15,889 nucleotides of DNA, taken from an uncultured Clostridium sp. Its GTDB lineage: Bacteria; Bacillota; Clostridia; UBA1212; UBA1255. The stretch's first letter is position 1. Every line of letters starts with the position of its first letter. A program made the position numbers and the translations under genes. The stretch lies in assembly GCA_900555605.1 (NCBI GenBank), contig USLW01000014.1, forward strand, positions 1 through 15,889. The letters are read 5' to 3'. Under the pieces are notes generated by a model that saw nothing but the letters and a program-made list of their open reading frames with translations, was not told where the DNA came from and searched no databases. Of the stretch, positions 1 through 6,724 are shown one piece after another.

Positions 1-1
1 T

Positions 2-1096
2 CTAGAAATCACGACCTATCGCGTTGACGGGGACTACTCCGACCATCGGCATCCGGACTCAGTCAGCTTTACCCGCAGCCTGAAGGACGATCTTGAGCGC
101 CGGGACTTCACCATGAACGCTCTGGCCTACAACCCCAGGACAGGTGTTGTTGACTTCGTAGGAGGCAAGGCGGACATTGCCGGCGACCTTGTCCGCTGCG
201 TGGGAGATCCAGATCGGAGATTCCAGGAAGATGGCCTGAGAATGCTCAGAGCCCTTCGCTTCGCCTCCGTGTATGGCATGACGATCGAAGCTGCCACGGC
301 AGCGGCCATCCACAGGAACAAGCACTTGCTCAAAGGTATCGCTGCGGAGCGCATTCTGGTTGAGCTTACCAAAATGCTCTGCGCTCAGGGCGCGGCAGGT
401 GTTCTGCGGGACTTCGCCGATGTGCTGGCCGTCCCGATCCCGGAGCTCACACCCATGTTTGGCTTTCCGCAGCATAATCCACATCATGACAAGGATGTCT
501 GGGACCATACCATCGCGGTCATTGAAAGTATCACCCCTGAACCGGTGCTTCGTTGGGCAGCCCTGCTGCATGACATTGGGAAGCCTTCCTGTTTCTCGCT
601 CGCCGAGGATGGCATTGGCCACTTCTTCGGGCACTCGGATCAGAGTACTTCAATGGCGGAGAGTATCCTCAGTAGACTTCGCTTCGATAACGCCAGCAAA
701 GAACAAATTGTAAGACTCGTTCGCTATCATGACATGCCCATCACGGCCGACAGGAAGCCAATCAAACGGCTTTTGAGCAAGCACGGTGAGGATGCTACCC
801 GGCAACTGATCGAGCTGCACAAGGCAGATACGCTTGGTCAATCGGCCATCTGCAGACACCGGATCGCAATCTTTGAGGAAGTATCGCAAATGATCAATGA
901 GATCCTGCAGGAAGAGAGCTGCTTCACACTCAAGGACTTGGCAGTTAATGGACATGATATGATGACATTGGGCTTTCAGGGACCGACCATTGGCCGTGTG
1001 CTGCAGGAATGCCTGGATGCAGTCTTGGATGAGCAGATCCCCAACGAGCATGAGGCGCTGATGGCCTTTGCAAAGGATAGACAGCTGAAGAGTTAA
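2..1096 (+). CDS. cca: CCA tRNA nucleotidyltransferase, C-terminal part (5' end outside window)
   Basis: Adds or repairs the 3'-terminal CCA of tRNAs in the cytoplasm. The frame is open from base 2 and ends at TAA 1094-1096, so at least 364 residues are present and the N-terminal GS..DxD catalytic part is outside the window. Seen: the class II motif LERRDFTMNALAYNP just after the start of the visible part; the RFxEDGLRMLRALRFA region that forms the nucleotide-selecting neck in this family; and an HD-type domain with LLHDIGKP and a later RYHDMP. A polyA polymerase-like paralogue is possible, but RRDFTMNA together with the DGLRMLRALRFA and HD motifs is typical of bacterial CCA-adding enzymes. 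A strong hairpin follows the stop directly, so this gene probably ends its transcript here and is not co-transcribed with the next operon. Confidence 0.93.
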   Translation, partial: LEITTYRVDGDYSDHRHPDSVSFTRSLKDDLERRDFTMNALAYNPRTGVVDFVGGKADIAGDLVRCVGDPDRRFQEDGLRMLRALRFASVYGMTIEAATAAAIHRNKHLLKGIAAERILVELTKMLCAQGAAGVLRDFADVLAVPIPELTPMFGFPQHNPHHDKDVWDHTIAVIESITPEPVLRWAALLHDIGKPSCFSLAEDGIGHFFGHSDQSTSMAESILSRLRFDNASKEQIVRLVRYHDMPITADRKPIKRLLSKHGEDATRQLIELHKADTLGQSAICRHRIAIFEEVSQMINEILQEESCFTLKDLAVNGHDMMTLGFQGPTIGRVLQECLDAVLDEQIPNEHEALMAFAKDRQLKS

Positions 1097-1138
1097 TACC
1101 AAAACGGCAATACCAAGCAGGTATTGCCGTTTTGGTAT
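1096..1138 (+). terminator. Transcription terminator hairpin after cca
   Basis: A perfect 19-bp stem (1096-1114 with 1120-1138) closes a 5-base loop (AAGCA). It begins at the last base of the cca stop codon. No T-run follows the hairpin, but the 3' arm itself contains TTTT. The stem core AAAACGGCA is shared with the hairpin after the serpin gene. Confidence 0.75.
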
Positions 1139-1157
1139 GCACAGGAACTTAGGTGGG

Positions 1158-1186
1158 TTGTAGGGTTTTGTCGATGGTCGTATAAT
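1158..1186 (+). promoter_or_regulatory. Probable sigma-A promoter for the Ig-like protein/serpin operon
   Basis: A perfect -10 box TATAAT lies at 1181-1186, with TTGTAG at 1158-1163 exactly 17 bases upstream; only TTG matches the -35 consensus. Transcription would start near 1193, giving a leader of about 158 bases before the ATG at 1351. There is no other good promoter between the cca terminator and that gene. Confidence 0.55.
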
Positions 1187-1215
1187 GAGTGATGAAGCAA
1201 AGTGACGATCGTGAG

Positions 1216-1298
1216 GTTGCCTTTGACTTCGATTATGCTACTCACTTGTTCCGGCAACTCTCTAAATCGCATCACAAGGGAACATTTTCCCTATTTTT
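1216..1298 (+). promoter_or_regulatory. Leader with two hairpins, the second terminator-like (possible attenuator)
   Basis: Between the promoter and the gene at 1351 lie a GTTGCC/GGCAAC pairing (1216-1221 with 1253-1258) and a compact AGGGAA-CATT-TTCCCT hairpin (1277-1292) followed directly by ATTTTT (1293-1298). The second is shaped like an intrinsic terminator inside the leader. A six-codon frame (MSDEAK) starts at 1187 but has no ribosome site. I recognise no known riboswitch here. Confidence 0.35.
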
Positions 1299-1350
1299 GC
1301 GTCTATATCAATAAGGGATTCATGGCTGATATGAAAAGGAGGCTGCTGAT

Positions 1351-3042
1351 ATGAAACAGAAAAAGAAATGGGTTATTCCCCTCTGTGTGATAGGAGTCAT
1401 ACTGCTACTTTGTGCGGGTGGCCTTTGGTATATGATAAATCACTCCATGAGTTTCTCTGTCGGACGCTGCTTAGTAGCGGACAACGGATCGTATATGTTC
1501 ATCGATGGAAACTCACCCATTATCATGAGCAACCGAAAGGATAAGGAAGGTCTGTTCTCTGGCTTGGGGACCGGCGATAAGATTTCGATCTTCCACGATG
1601 GGATTGCGGATACCTATCCAGGCAGGACCGGTGCGTATTGGTGTGTGAAATTGGAAGACGGTACGCAGGCCGATATTCCGGAACAGGTCATAGAAGAGCT
1701 TACGGAACTCGGATGGACCATTGTAGGAAATGAAGCTGATCCAGATTCCGTGACGCCTGAACCGGGAGCATACGCTTTTGAGGCGCAGTACATCCGGACC
1801 AATGGCGGACCTGAAGATGGCTATCCTTACCACACCGTGATCAGTTCCAGAGCGGAATTGGAAGCCTATTACGAGGCATACAAGGACATTTATAGTCTGG
1901 AACGAAGAGAGACAGTCTACTCCGACAGCACAATCGGCTTTTTGGATGCCTGCGACAAATACGATAACGCCTATTTTGAACGGCAGAATCTTGTTCTGAT
2001 CGTACTGCAGGAAGGCAGCGGATCAATTCGGCATGAGATTACAGATGTGCGTCGTCACCGTATTGAGAACGGTGCATTGGATGGGTGGGACATTACGATT
2101 GACCGTAAGGTCCCTGAGGCAGGAACAGAGGATATGGCTCAGTGGCATCTATTCCTTGAAGTGCAGATGGGCGATGTGATCAAGGCCACCGACAAGGTTT
2201 GGATCAATGGAAAACAGAGCGAACGCACTCCGGCAATATCCGGGCTTGTTGGTATCAGTCGTACTCCGTCGATAAGCGCCTATCAGGATCCCTGGGGAGT
2301 GAAGCTTACTGCAAAGAATATTACCCCGTCTGGATTGACCATTGTTTGTACGCAGCAAGATGGAGAACCAACCGGTGAGCTGCAGACCGGCAGTTACTAC
2401 GGACTCGAAATGCTGCAGGATGGCGAGTGGGTTGCGGTCGAGCTGCTTCCTATGGAGTATGAGCTTGCCTGGACGTCAGAAGCATGGATGATCCCTAACA
2501 ATGCGGAAACAGAATGGGAAGTGAATTGGAGCCGCCTGTACGGAGAGCTTCCCGCAGGTTCCTACCGGATCAGCAAATCGGTTATGGATTTCCGGGGTAC
2601 CGGTGATTATGACACCAAAACCTATTATGCAGGCTTTGATCTCGTGGACGCCGCTGACACAAGTAATGTTTCCTACGAACACGGCGGATTTGGCGTCAGT
2701 GTGCCGCTTCTTTCTGGTTGGGAATACAAGGTTGAGGAATACAGTGCCGATGGCATGAGCTATGGCGTCAGTTTCCGACCCGCTGGTGAAGATGGATGGA
2801 TCGATTTCCAATATTGGCCTACATTCGGCGTCTGTGGCACCGGATTGTCAATGAAGGAATTTGGAAATGGTTCCATGGGCACCTACGATGGCGGTGCTAT
2901 CTGGAACTTTATCAGTTACCCTGCCAGCAAAGGCAACTTTGTGGCAACGACCCAGGGTGTAAATAGCTGGTGGTCACGCTACGGCGAGACTGCTATGGAA
3001 ATCATAACGCAGGTAATCTGCACAGACACCATCGTAGACTAA
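1351..3042 (+). CDS. Membrane-anchored extracellular protein with PrcB-like and Ig-like (Big_14-type) regions
   Basis: Function unknown; 563 residues. The start is fixed by AAAGGAGG at 1335-1342, 8 bases before the ATG. A basic start (MKQKKK) followed by a hydrophobic stretch at about residues 8-30 is a signal anchor. The cysteine within it lacks a proper lipobox, so I do not call a lipoprotein. Residues ~30-120 form a small beta-rich region. Residues ~135-288 contain phrases such as TIGFLDACDKYDNAYF and LVLIVLQEGSGSIRHEI, which resemble the PrcB-like domain of other Clostridia envelope proteins. Residues ~317-432 (GLTIVCTQQDGEPTGELQTG to DFRGTGDYDTKTYYAGF) look like the Ig-like domain I know as Big_14. 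The tail (440-563) is unassigned. Family assignments are from memory of motifs. It is followed after 14 bases by the serpin gene with its own ribosome site, so the two are very likely one operon acting at the cell surface. Confidence 0.8.
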   Translation: MKQKKKWVIPLCVIGVILLLCAGGLWYMINHSMSFSVGRCLVADNGSYMFIDGNSPIIMSNRKDKEGLFSGLGTGDKISIFHDGIADTYPGRTGAYWCVKLEDGTQADIPEQVIEELTELGWTIVGNEADPDSVTPEPGAYAFEAQYIRTNGGPEDGYPYHTVISSRAELEAYYEAYKDIYSLERRETVYSDSTIGFLDACDKYDNAYFERQNLVLIVLQEGSGSIRHEITDVRRHRIENGALDGWDITIDRKVPEAGTEDMAQWHLFLEVQMGDVIKATDKVWINGKQSERTPAISGLVGISRTPSISAYQDPWGVKLTAKNITPSGLTIVCTQQDGEPTGELQTGSYYGLEMLQDGEWVAVELLPMEYELAWTSEAWMIPNNAETEWEVNWSRLYGELPAGSYRISKSVMDFRGTGDYDTKTYYAGFDLVDAADTSNVSYEHGGFGVSVPLLSGWEYKVEEYSADGMSYGVSFRPAGEDGWIDFQYWPTFGVCGTGLSMKEFGNGSMGTYDGGAIWNFISYPASKGNFVATTQGVNSWWSRYGETAMEIITQVICTDTIVD

Positions 3043-3056
3043 GGAGGGTACGCAGT

Positions 3057-4445
3057 ATGAAACGAATTGTAGCGCTATGCCTCGCAGCGGCTTGCCTGAT
3101 TTCTATGATAGGCTGCGCAGGAGATACCAATATGGACGAAAAGAAACCAAACAACTCCGCATCGGCCTATGCTCTGGCACTGGCTAGCTATCCGGAGATG
3201 GCTCCCTACCCAAACGAGATGGAGTATTTTGATGAAAAGACCGGTGAGTTTGACAGCGATGGCTTTGATGTGGTCTATGACGCCTGGCAGTCGGACAGAA
3301 AGGCCCAATGCAGTCAGCCGGAAGGCTATGCAGACGGTCTGGAACCGTTCTTCGCCAGTTCAATCCGAGAGTTTCTCAGCAATTCCAACGGGGAGAACAA
3401 GGTATACTCTCCTCTGAGTGTTTACATGGCCCTCGCCATGCTGGCAGAGGTGACGGACAGTGAAAGCCGCCAGCAGATCCTTGACCTTCTAGGAAGTGAA
3501 AGCATTGAGGCTCTGCGCTCCCAGGCGGCCAGTGTTTGGAACGCCAATTACAGCAATGACGGCGCCGTGACAAGCATTCTGGCAAACTCCCTGTGGCTGA
3601 ATGAGTCCGTAAATTTCAACCAGTCCACAATGGACAGTCTGGCAAAGAATTACTATGCGTCCTCCTTCCGTGGTGAGATGGGCAGCGAGGAATTTAATCA
3701 GGCCTTGCGGGACTGGATCAATGAGCAGACCGGAGGACTGCTGGAAGCGCAGGCCGATGGCCTGTCGATGGACCCCGAGACCGTTATGGCTTTGGCCTCT
3801 ACCATCTACTACCGAGCCAAGTGGCACAGTGAGTTCAATGAGGCCGGAACGGAAAAGGGCCTGTTCCATCTGTTCAGTGCTGATGGAGAGACCGTGGAGT
3901 GCGACTTCATGCACAAGGGCGGCAGCAACACCTATTACTGGGCAGATCAGTTCGGCGCTGTTGCTCTGAGCCTGGAGGGCAGCGGCAAAATGTGGTTCCT
4001 CCTGCCTGATGATGGCGTGGCTATGGATGATCTGCTTGCCGATGAGCAAACGATGGAGTTCCTAAACAGCAATGGAAACTGGGAGAACAGCAATCACCTG
4101 ATCGTGAATATGTCCGTTCCCAAATTTGATGTTGTCTCTGATCTTGACCTGCGTGATGGCCTGAATGCGCTGGGTATTACCGGTGTATTCGATGCCACGG
4201 TGGCCGATTTCAGTCCCATGACTTCGAAAGTTGCAGAGATATTCCTTTCCAAAGCCGACCATGCAGCCCGCGTTGCCATCGATGAAGAGGGGGTTACCGC
4301 AGCGGCATATACCGTCATGATGATGGCTGGTGCTGCGGCGCCACCTGAAGAGGAAATGGACTTCGTATTGGATCGACCGTTCTTATTCGCCATTACTGGT
4401 GCAGATGGACTTCCACTCTTTGTTGGCGTAGTCAATAGACCGTGA
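3057..4445 (+). CDS. Serpin-family serine protease inhibitor, predicted lipoprotein
   Basis: Predicted suicide-substrate inhibitor of serine proteases, tethered outside the membrane; 462 residues. An in-frame start exists at 2970 inside the previous gene, but AAGGAGG at 3041-3047 and the signal peptide MKRIVALCLAAACLISMIGC fix the ATG at 3057; C20 is the probable lipid site. After a linker (~21-95) the serpin fold begins (YSPLSVYMALAMLAEVT; later LASTIYYRAKWHSEFN). The reactive-centre hinge is DEEGVTAAAYTVMMMAG (409-425) and the C-terminal signature is FVLDRPFLFAI. Counting G412 as P15 puts P1 at A426, in a run of small residues followed by PPEEE. The alanine-rich hinge suggests an inhibitory, not merely structural, serpin; an Ala P1 would suit elastase- or subtilisin-like targets (inference). 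Known precedent: serpins of gut bacteria, such as those of Eubacterium siraeum and Bifidobacterium, inhibit host elastases. Confidence 0.92.
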   Translation: MKRIVALCLAAACLISMIGCAGDTNMDEKKPNNSASAYALALASYPEMAPYPNEMEYFDEKTGEFDSDGFDVVYDAWQSDRKAQCSQPEGYADGLEPFFASSIREFLSNSNGENKVYSPLSVYMALAMLAEVTDSESRQQILDLLGSESIEALRSQAASVWNANYSNDGAVTSILANSLWLNESVNFNQSTMDSLAKNYYASSFRGEMGSEEFNQALRDWINEQTGGLLEAQADGLSMDPETVMALASTIYYRAKWHSEFNEAGTEKGLFHLFSADGETVECDFMHKGGSNTYYWADQFGAVALSLEGSGKMWFLLPDDGVAMDDLLADEQTMEFLNSNGNWENSNHLIVNMSVPKFDVVSDLDLRDGLNALGITGVFDATVADFSPMTSKVAEIFLSKADHAARVAIDEEGVTAAAYTVMMMAGAAAPPEEEMDFVLDRPFLFAITGADGLPLFVGVVNRP

Positions 4446-4463
4446 ACTGAAAAAAGGCAATAA

Positions 4464-4500
4464 GAAAACGGCAGTGCCACAATGTGGCATTGCCGTTTTC
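4464..4500. terminator. Bidirectional terminator between serpin gene and the convergent hypothetical gene
   Basis: A 17-bp stem with one G-T pair (4464-4480 with 4484-4500) and a 3-base loop. On the plus strand the 3' arm ends in TTTTC; on the minus strand it is followed by TTATTGCCTTTTTT. It lies between two converging genes, so it can serve both. The stem core matches the cca terminator. Confidence 0.75.
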
Positions 4501-4525
4501 ATGTATATCCGATGCATTGAGTTGT

Positions 4526-4939
4526 TTACCCCTCATAGGACTGCGGCTGGTAGCCATAGTGCTTGGCAAAAGCTTCATAGTCAACCCATTTCGGGTTGTC
4601 AAAGATCCTTGCAGCGTAGAGCTCAAGCGTGTAATGCTCCAGTTCTGCTTTCGTCTTTAACCAATAGGTGTGCTCCTTCTCCCACTCCAGGAGTTTATCG
4701 AACAAGTCTTCTTCGTGGCTCCGGACAATGAGCTCACGCACCAAATCGAGCCAGACATCGTTCCTGATGTCTCCAAGATCCGTCTGGATACCATTGCGGT
4801 ACCCGTACTTCTTATCTCTCCCAGAACCAGAAAGAAGAATCGATTGACCAGTGCTGAAATGTGCGTGTAGATCTTTATGCGTGAGTTGATCTCTGTTAGG
4901 AACTGCCGATAGTGAGTCAATAATCGTGCGCGGATACAT
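4526..4939 (-). CDS. Hypothetical protein, 137 residues
   Basis: I do not recognise this protein. The frame is open further upstream, but GGAGG (plus-strand 4947-4951) sits 7 bases before the ATG at 4939 (MYPRTIIDSL), which I choose; the ATG at 4945 is only 1 base from that site. The protein is soluble, charged and rich in Glu, Lys, Leu and Trp, with a predicted helical middle (DVWLDLVRELIVRSHEEDLFDKL can form an amphipathic helix) and no signal or membrane segment. It converges on the serpin operon and diverges from the toxin-antitoxin locus. Clear ribosome site, good spacing and a shared terminator make a real gene likely. Confidence 0.65.
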   Translation of the reverse strand: MYPRTIIDSLSAVPNRDQLTHKDLHAHFSTGQSILLSGSGRDKKYGYRNGIQTDLGDIRNDVWLDLVRELIVRSHEEDLFDKLLEWEKEHTYWLKTKAELEHYTLELYAARIFDNPKWVDYEAFAKHYGYQPQSYEG

Positions 4940-5048
4940 AGACATACCTCCATTCTGGTAAGTCTTACGGATTAACGGTCGAAAATGCAACAAATCGATC
5001 ATAATGAGCAAAAAAGGAAAACCGCGCCACACTGTTGTCGCCGTTCTG

Positions 5049-5057
5049 TGATATAAT
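5049..5057 (+). promoter_or_regulatory. Extended -10 promoter element
   Basis: TG-A-TATAAT: TG at 5049-5050 one base before a perfect TATAAT at 5052-5057. There is no good -35 box. The expected start of transcription coincides with the A of ATG at 5064. Confidence 0.4.
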
Positions 5058-5063
5058 CGAACT

Positions 5064-5129
5064 ATGTCGAATAATCAATTCCCTTTGGATCAGCCGCATC
5101 CGACCATCATCAAGAAACGACCGGATTGA
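5064..5129 (+). CDS. Possible leaderless 21-residue micro-protein or start of a lost gene
   Basis: An ATG lies 7 bases after a perfect TATAAT and opens a 21-codon frame starting MSNNQFPLDQPHPT and ending IIKKRPD, with TGA at 5127-5129. No ribosome site precedes it, so translation would have to be leaderless. The stop overlaps the -35 box of the following toxin-antitoxin promoter. It may be a real micro-protein, a decayed gene start, or chance. Confidence 0.25.
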   Translation: MSNNQFPLDQPHPTIIKKRPD

Positions 5130-5154
5130 CAATGCACATATTATGTAGTATTAT
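5126..5154 (+). promoter_or_regulatory. Promoter (and likely operator) of the toxin-antitoxin operon
   Basis: TTGACA at 5126-5131, a 17-base spacer, and TATTAT at 5149-5154: near consensus. The spacer contains a palindrome ACATA-T-TATGT (5136-5146), and a TGCAC/GTGCA pair (5133-5137 and 5159-5163) brackets the -10. Ribbon-helix-helix antitoxins usually repress their own promoter, so these palindromes are candidate operators. Confidence 0.75.
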
Positions 5155-5177
5155 TGTAGTGCAAAGGAGGCTTGAAC

Positions 5178-5429
5178 ATGGATTCCAACATGACTTTTCG
5201 CATTGATTCTGAAGTGAAAGCGCAAATGGCAGCCATCTGTGATGCACTGGGCATGTCAACTTCTACTGCCTTTAATATTTTTGCCAATGCCTTTGTTCGA
5301 GCAAAAGGCATGCCTTTTGCTGTCACGATTCAGGAGCCTGTAACAGCTGTGAGCCGCGAAAAAATGCTGGCGGACACCGATCAACTATTGAGCGAGTTCG
5401 CTTCTGACTATAAGAGGATGGCAGAATGA
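5178..5429 (+). CDS. RelB/DinJ-family antitoxin
   Basis: Antitoxin of a type II toxin-antitoxin pair; it should neutralise the partner protein and repress its own promoter. 83 residues. GGAGG at 5166-5170 is 7 bases from the ATG at 5178; the TTG at 5172 is too close to be the start. The N-terminal half (NMTFRIDSEVKAQMAAICDA to LGMSTSTAFNIFANAFVRAKGMPF) is typical of DinJ/RelB ribbon-helix-helix proteins, with TFRID as the DNA-binding strand and LGMSTSTAFNIF as the helical part. The C-terminal half is acidic and probably wraps the toxin. Its last 4 bases overlap the toxin start (ATGA), which implies translational coupling. The unusual point is the partner: a Doc-type protein rather than a RelE/YafQ toxin. 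Confidence 0.88.
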   Translation: MDSNMTFRIDSEVKAQMAAICDALGMSTSTAFNIFANAFVRAKGMPFAVTIQEPVTAVSREKMLADTDQLLSEFASDYKRMAE

Positions 5430-5803
5430 TTTGGGTTACAGCAGAAGATGTCGTAGCGATTCATAGCCGTATCATTCAAGTTTCTGGTGGCATTGATGGT
5501 CTGCGTGATCGTGCTGGATTAGAAGCGGCTATTGCCGCACCCCTTCAATCATTTGGAGGAGAAGATCTTTTTCCAACTGACATAGAGAAAATCGCTCGTA
5601 TTGGGTTTGGGTTAGCGTCCAATCACGCATTTATCGATGGCAATAAGCGAATTGGCGCCATGGTCACGCAACTGCTACTCAAATGGAATGGATATCAGTT
5701 CCAATTGGAGCAGAATGAGCTGGCCGATATGTTCATTGGTATCGCGGATGGCACAAAGGACGAAACGGAGCTTCGGTATTGGATCAACGACCATATTGAA
5801 TAA
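5426..5803 (+). CDS. doc: Doc-type (Fic fold) toxin
   Basis: Predicted growth-arrest toxin; 125 residues, the usual size for Doc (death on curing). In phage P1, Doc phosphorylates elongation factor EF-Tu and stops translation. Seen: WVTAEDVVAIHSRIIQVSGG at the N-terminus, and the catalytic motif HAFIDGNKR (H67, F69, D71, N73, K74, R75), which fits the Doc version HxFx(D/N)xNKR. The Doc-specific spacing and small size argue against a larger Fic AMP-transferase. It overlaps the antitoxin by 4 bases and is followed 2 bases after its stop by a strong terminator, so the pair is a compact two-gene unit. Confidence 0.9.
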   Translation: MIWVTAEDVVAIHSRIIQVSGGIDGLRDRAGLEAAIAAPLQSFGGEDLFPTDIEKIARIGFGLASNHAFIDGNKRIGAMVTQLLLKWNGYQFQLEQNELADMFIGIADGTKDETELRYWINDHIE

Positions 5804-5805
5804 CG

Positions 5806-5843
5806 AAAAGGTTGCCTCACGCAATAATGTGAGGCAACCTTTT
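5806..5843 (+). terminator. Rho-independent terminator of the toxin-antitoxin operon
   Basis: A perfect 15-bp stem (5806-5820 with 5829-5843), an 8-base loop and a run of five T (5840-5844). It starts 2 bases after the toxin stop codon. Confidence 0.9.
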
Positions 5844-5849
5844 TGTTAA

Positions 5850-5938
5850 AGCCGACCTGATTTGACGAAAAAAAGCCGGGCTGTTTTGTCGGATAGCCGG
5901 AGTGTTTTGGCTGCATGGCCGAGTTGTTTTGTCATTTT
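5850..5938. repeat. Four degenerate ~22-bp direct repeats, possibly a transposon end
   Basis: Four units start at 5850, 5874, 5895 and 5917, each with the pattern (A/G)GCCGxxxTGxTTTG followed by C/G-A/T-rich bases (for example AGCCGGGCTGTTTTGTCGG). Period is 21-24 bases. Multiple short repeats of this kind occur at the ends of IS21-family elements, where the transposase binds several times; no transposase of that family is present here, so this would be a relic. This gene-free stretch lies between the toxin terminator and the gene at 6068. Confidence 0.45.
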
Positions 5939-5950
5939 ATCGGCTGTTTG

Positions 5951-5966
5951 ATGTGGCAAGCCACAT
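5951..5966. repeat. Perfect palindrome ATGTGGC-AA-GCCACAT
   Basis: 7-bp arms around AA, directly after the degenerate repeats and about 100 bases before the gene at 6068. It could be an operator for that gene or part of the presumed transposon end. Confidence 0.4.
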
Positions 5967-6067
5967 TTCGTCATTTATAAAGGAACAAAACATTAGATTT
6001 TTCGTCTATTATCGTGTAAGATATAATAGAACTTGTGTCTATAACGAAAAACGAGGTGGTGTAGTAT

Positions 6068-6724
6068 ATGAAAGCACAGTCCAAAACGATAGGAATGGCT
6101 ATTGGCGTTGTTTTAATAATTGCTATATTTACTGGGGTGGTATTGAGCAGCCGGGGTCAAGCTATTTCAAGTGAAATTTCGGGAAATTCGGAGGGAGGTG
6201 CCGCATTGTCTCTCGCAAACACGGAGGATACAGAAATTATAATAAATGAACTCGCCTCGGAAATTCCCGAAACAGGCTTCTTTGCTTTGGGCCCCGACAA
6301 CTACCATGAATACACAAAAGAAGAGCTTTTTGATTACTATGGGATTGAATTTGATATTTCAAGTGTTTTCCCCGACATGATTGAGGAGAACACCGGGTCT
6401 TATGGCATCTTCAAGTTCAGCGATGGAAGCGATATGCAGGGGCATAATTTCATATGGGCCAACCCTATCGGTAATGAGAAAGTAAGTATAGAAATAATCA
6501 AAGACGGAGCACCAAAGTCGGACAATACCCAAGTAACTAACGATAGTGCGCCATTGGCCTCTACAATTTCGGGAGAAAATGTAAATATATTCCGCTTTGA
6601 CAGTGACGAGCAAAGTGGATATTATGCTGAGTTCGTCCACAAAAGTCTCGGGTTTACAGTCTATGGGTACAACTTCGATAAAGATGATTTTGTCAGGATT
6701 CTATCCTACTTAATTTCTTGTTAA
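6068..6724 (+). CDS. Membrane-anchored hypothetical protein, 218 residues
   Basis: Function unknown. AGGTGG (6053-6058) lies 9 bases before the ATG, and a perfect TATAAT at 6022-6027 (weak -35) may drive it. Residues ~8-27 (IGMAIGVVLIIAIFTGVVLS) form one signal anchor; the rest is acidic and should be outside. The C-terminal 50 residues (NIFRFDSDEQSGYYAEFVHK to DDFVRILSYLIS) remind me of the end of DUF4367 domains (a beta strand, an aromatic strand, then a short helix), but that is a weak resemblance. The stop at 6722-6724 lies 19 bases from the broken end of the IS256 relic, so the natural C-terminus may have been altered by that rearrangement; the protein nevertheless ends plausibly. Confidence 0.6.
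   Translation: MKAQSKTIGMAIGVVLIIAIFTGVVLSSRGQAISSEISGNSEGGAALSLANTEDTEIIINELASEIPETGFFALGPDNYHEYTKEELFDYYGIEFDISSVFPDMIEENTGSYGIFKFSDGSDMQGHNFIWANPIGNEKVSIEIIKDGAPKSDNTQVTNDSAPLASTISGENVNIFRFDSDEQSGYYAEFVHKSLGFTVYGYNFDKDDFVRILSYLISC

Noticed and set aside
2970..3056. Upstream in-frame ATG for the serpin
   Set aside because: It lies inside the previous gene, lacks a ribosome site, and would put 29 Arg/His-rich residues before a good signal peptide.
3489..4049. Long minus-strand frame of 186 codons
   Set aside because: It lies entirely opposite the serpin coding region, has no ribosome site and encodes nothing recognisable.
5850..5938. CRISPR array
   Set aside because: Units are degenerate and adjacent without unique spacers of regular length, and no cas gene is near.
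5902..6174. Plus-strand 90-codon frame overlapping the gene at 6068
   Set aside because: It covers repeats and the promoter region, has no ribosome site, and the overlapping frame at 6068 has a proper signal anchor and ribosome site.
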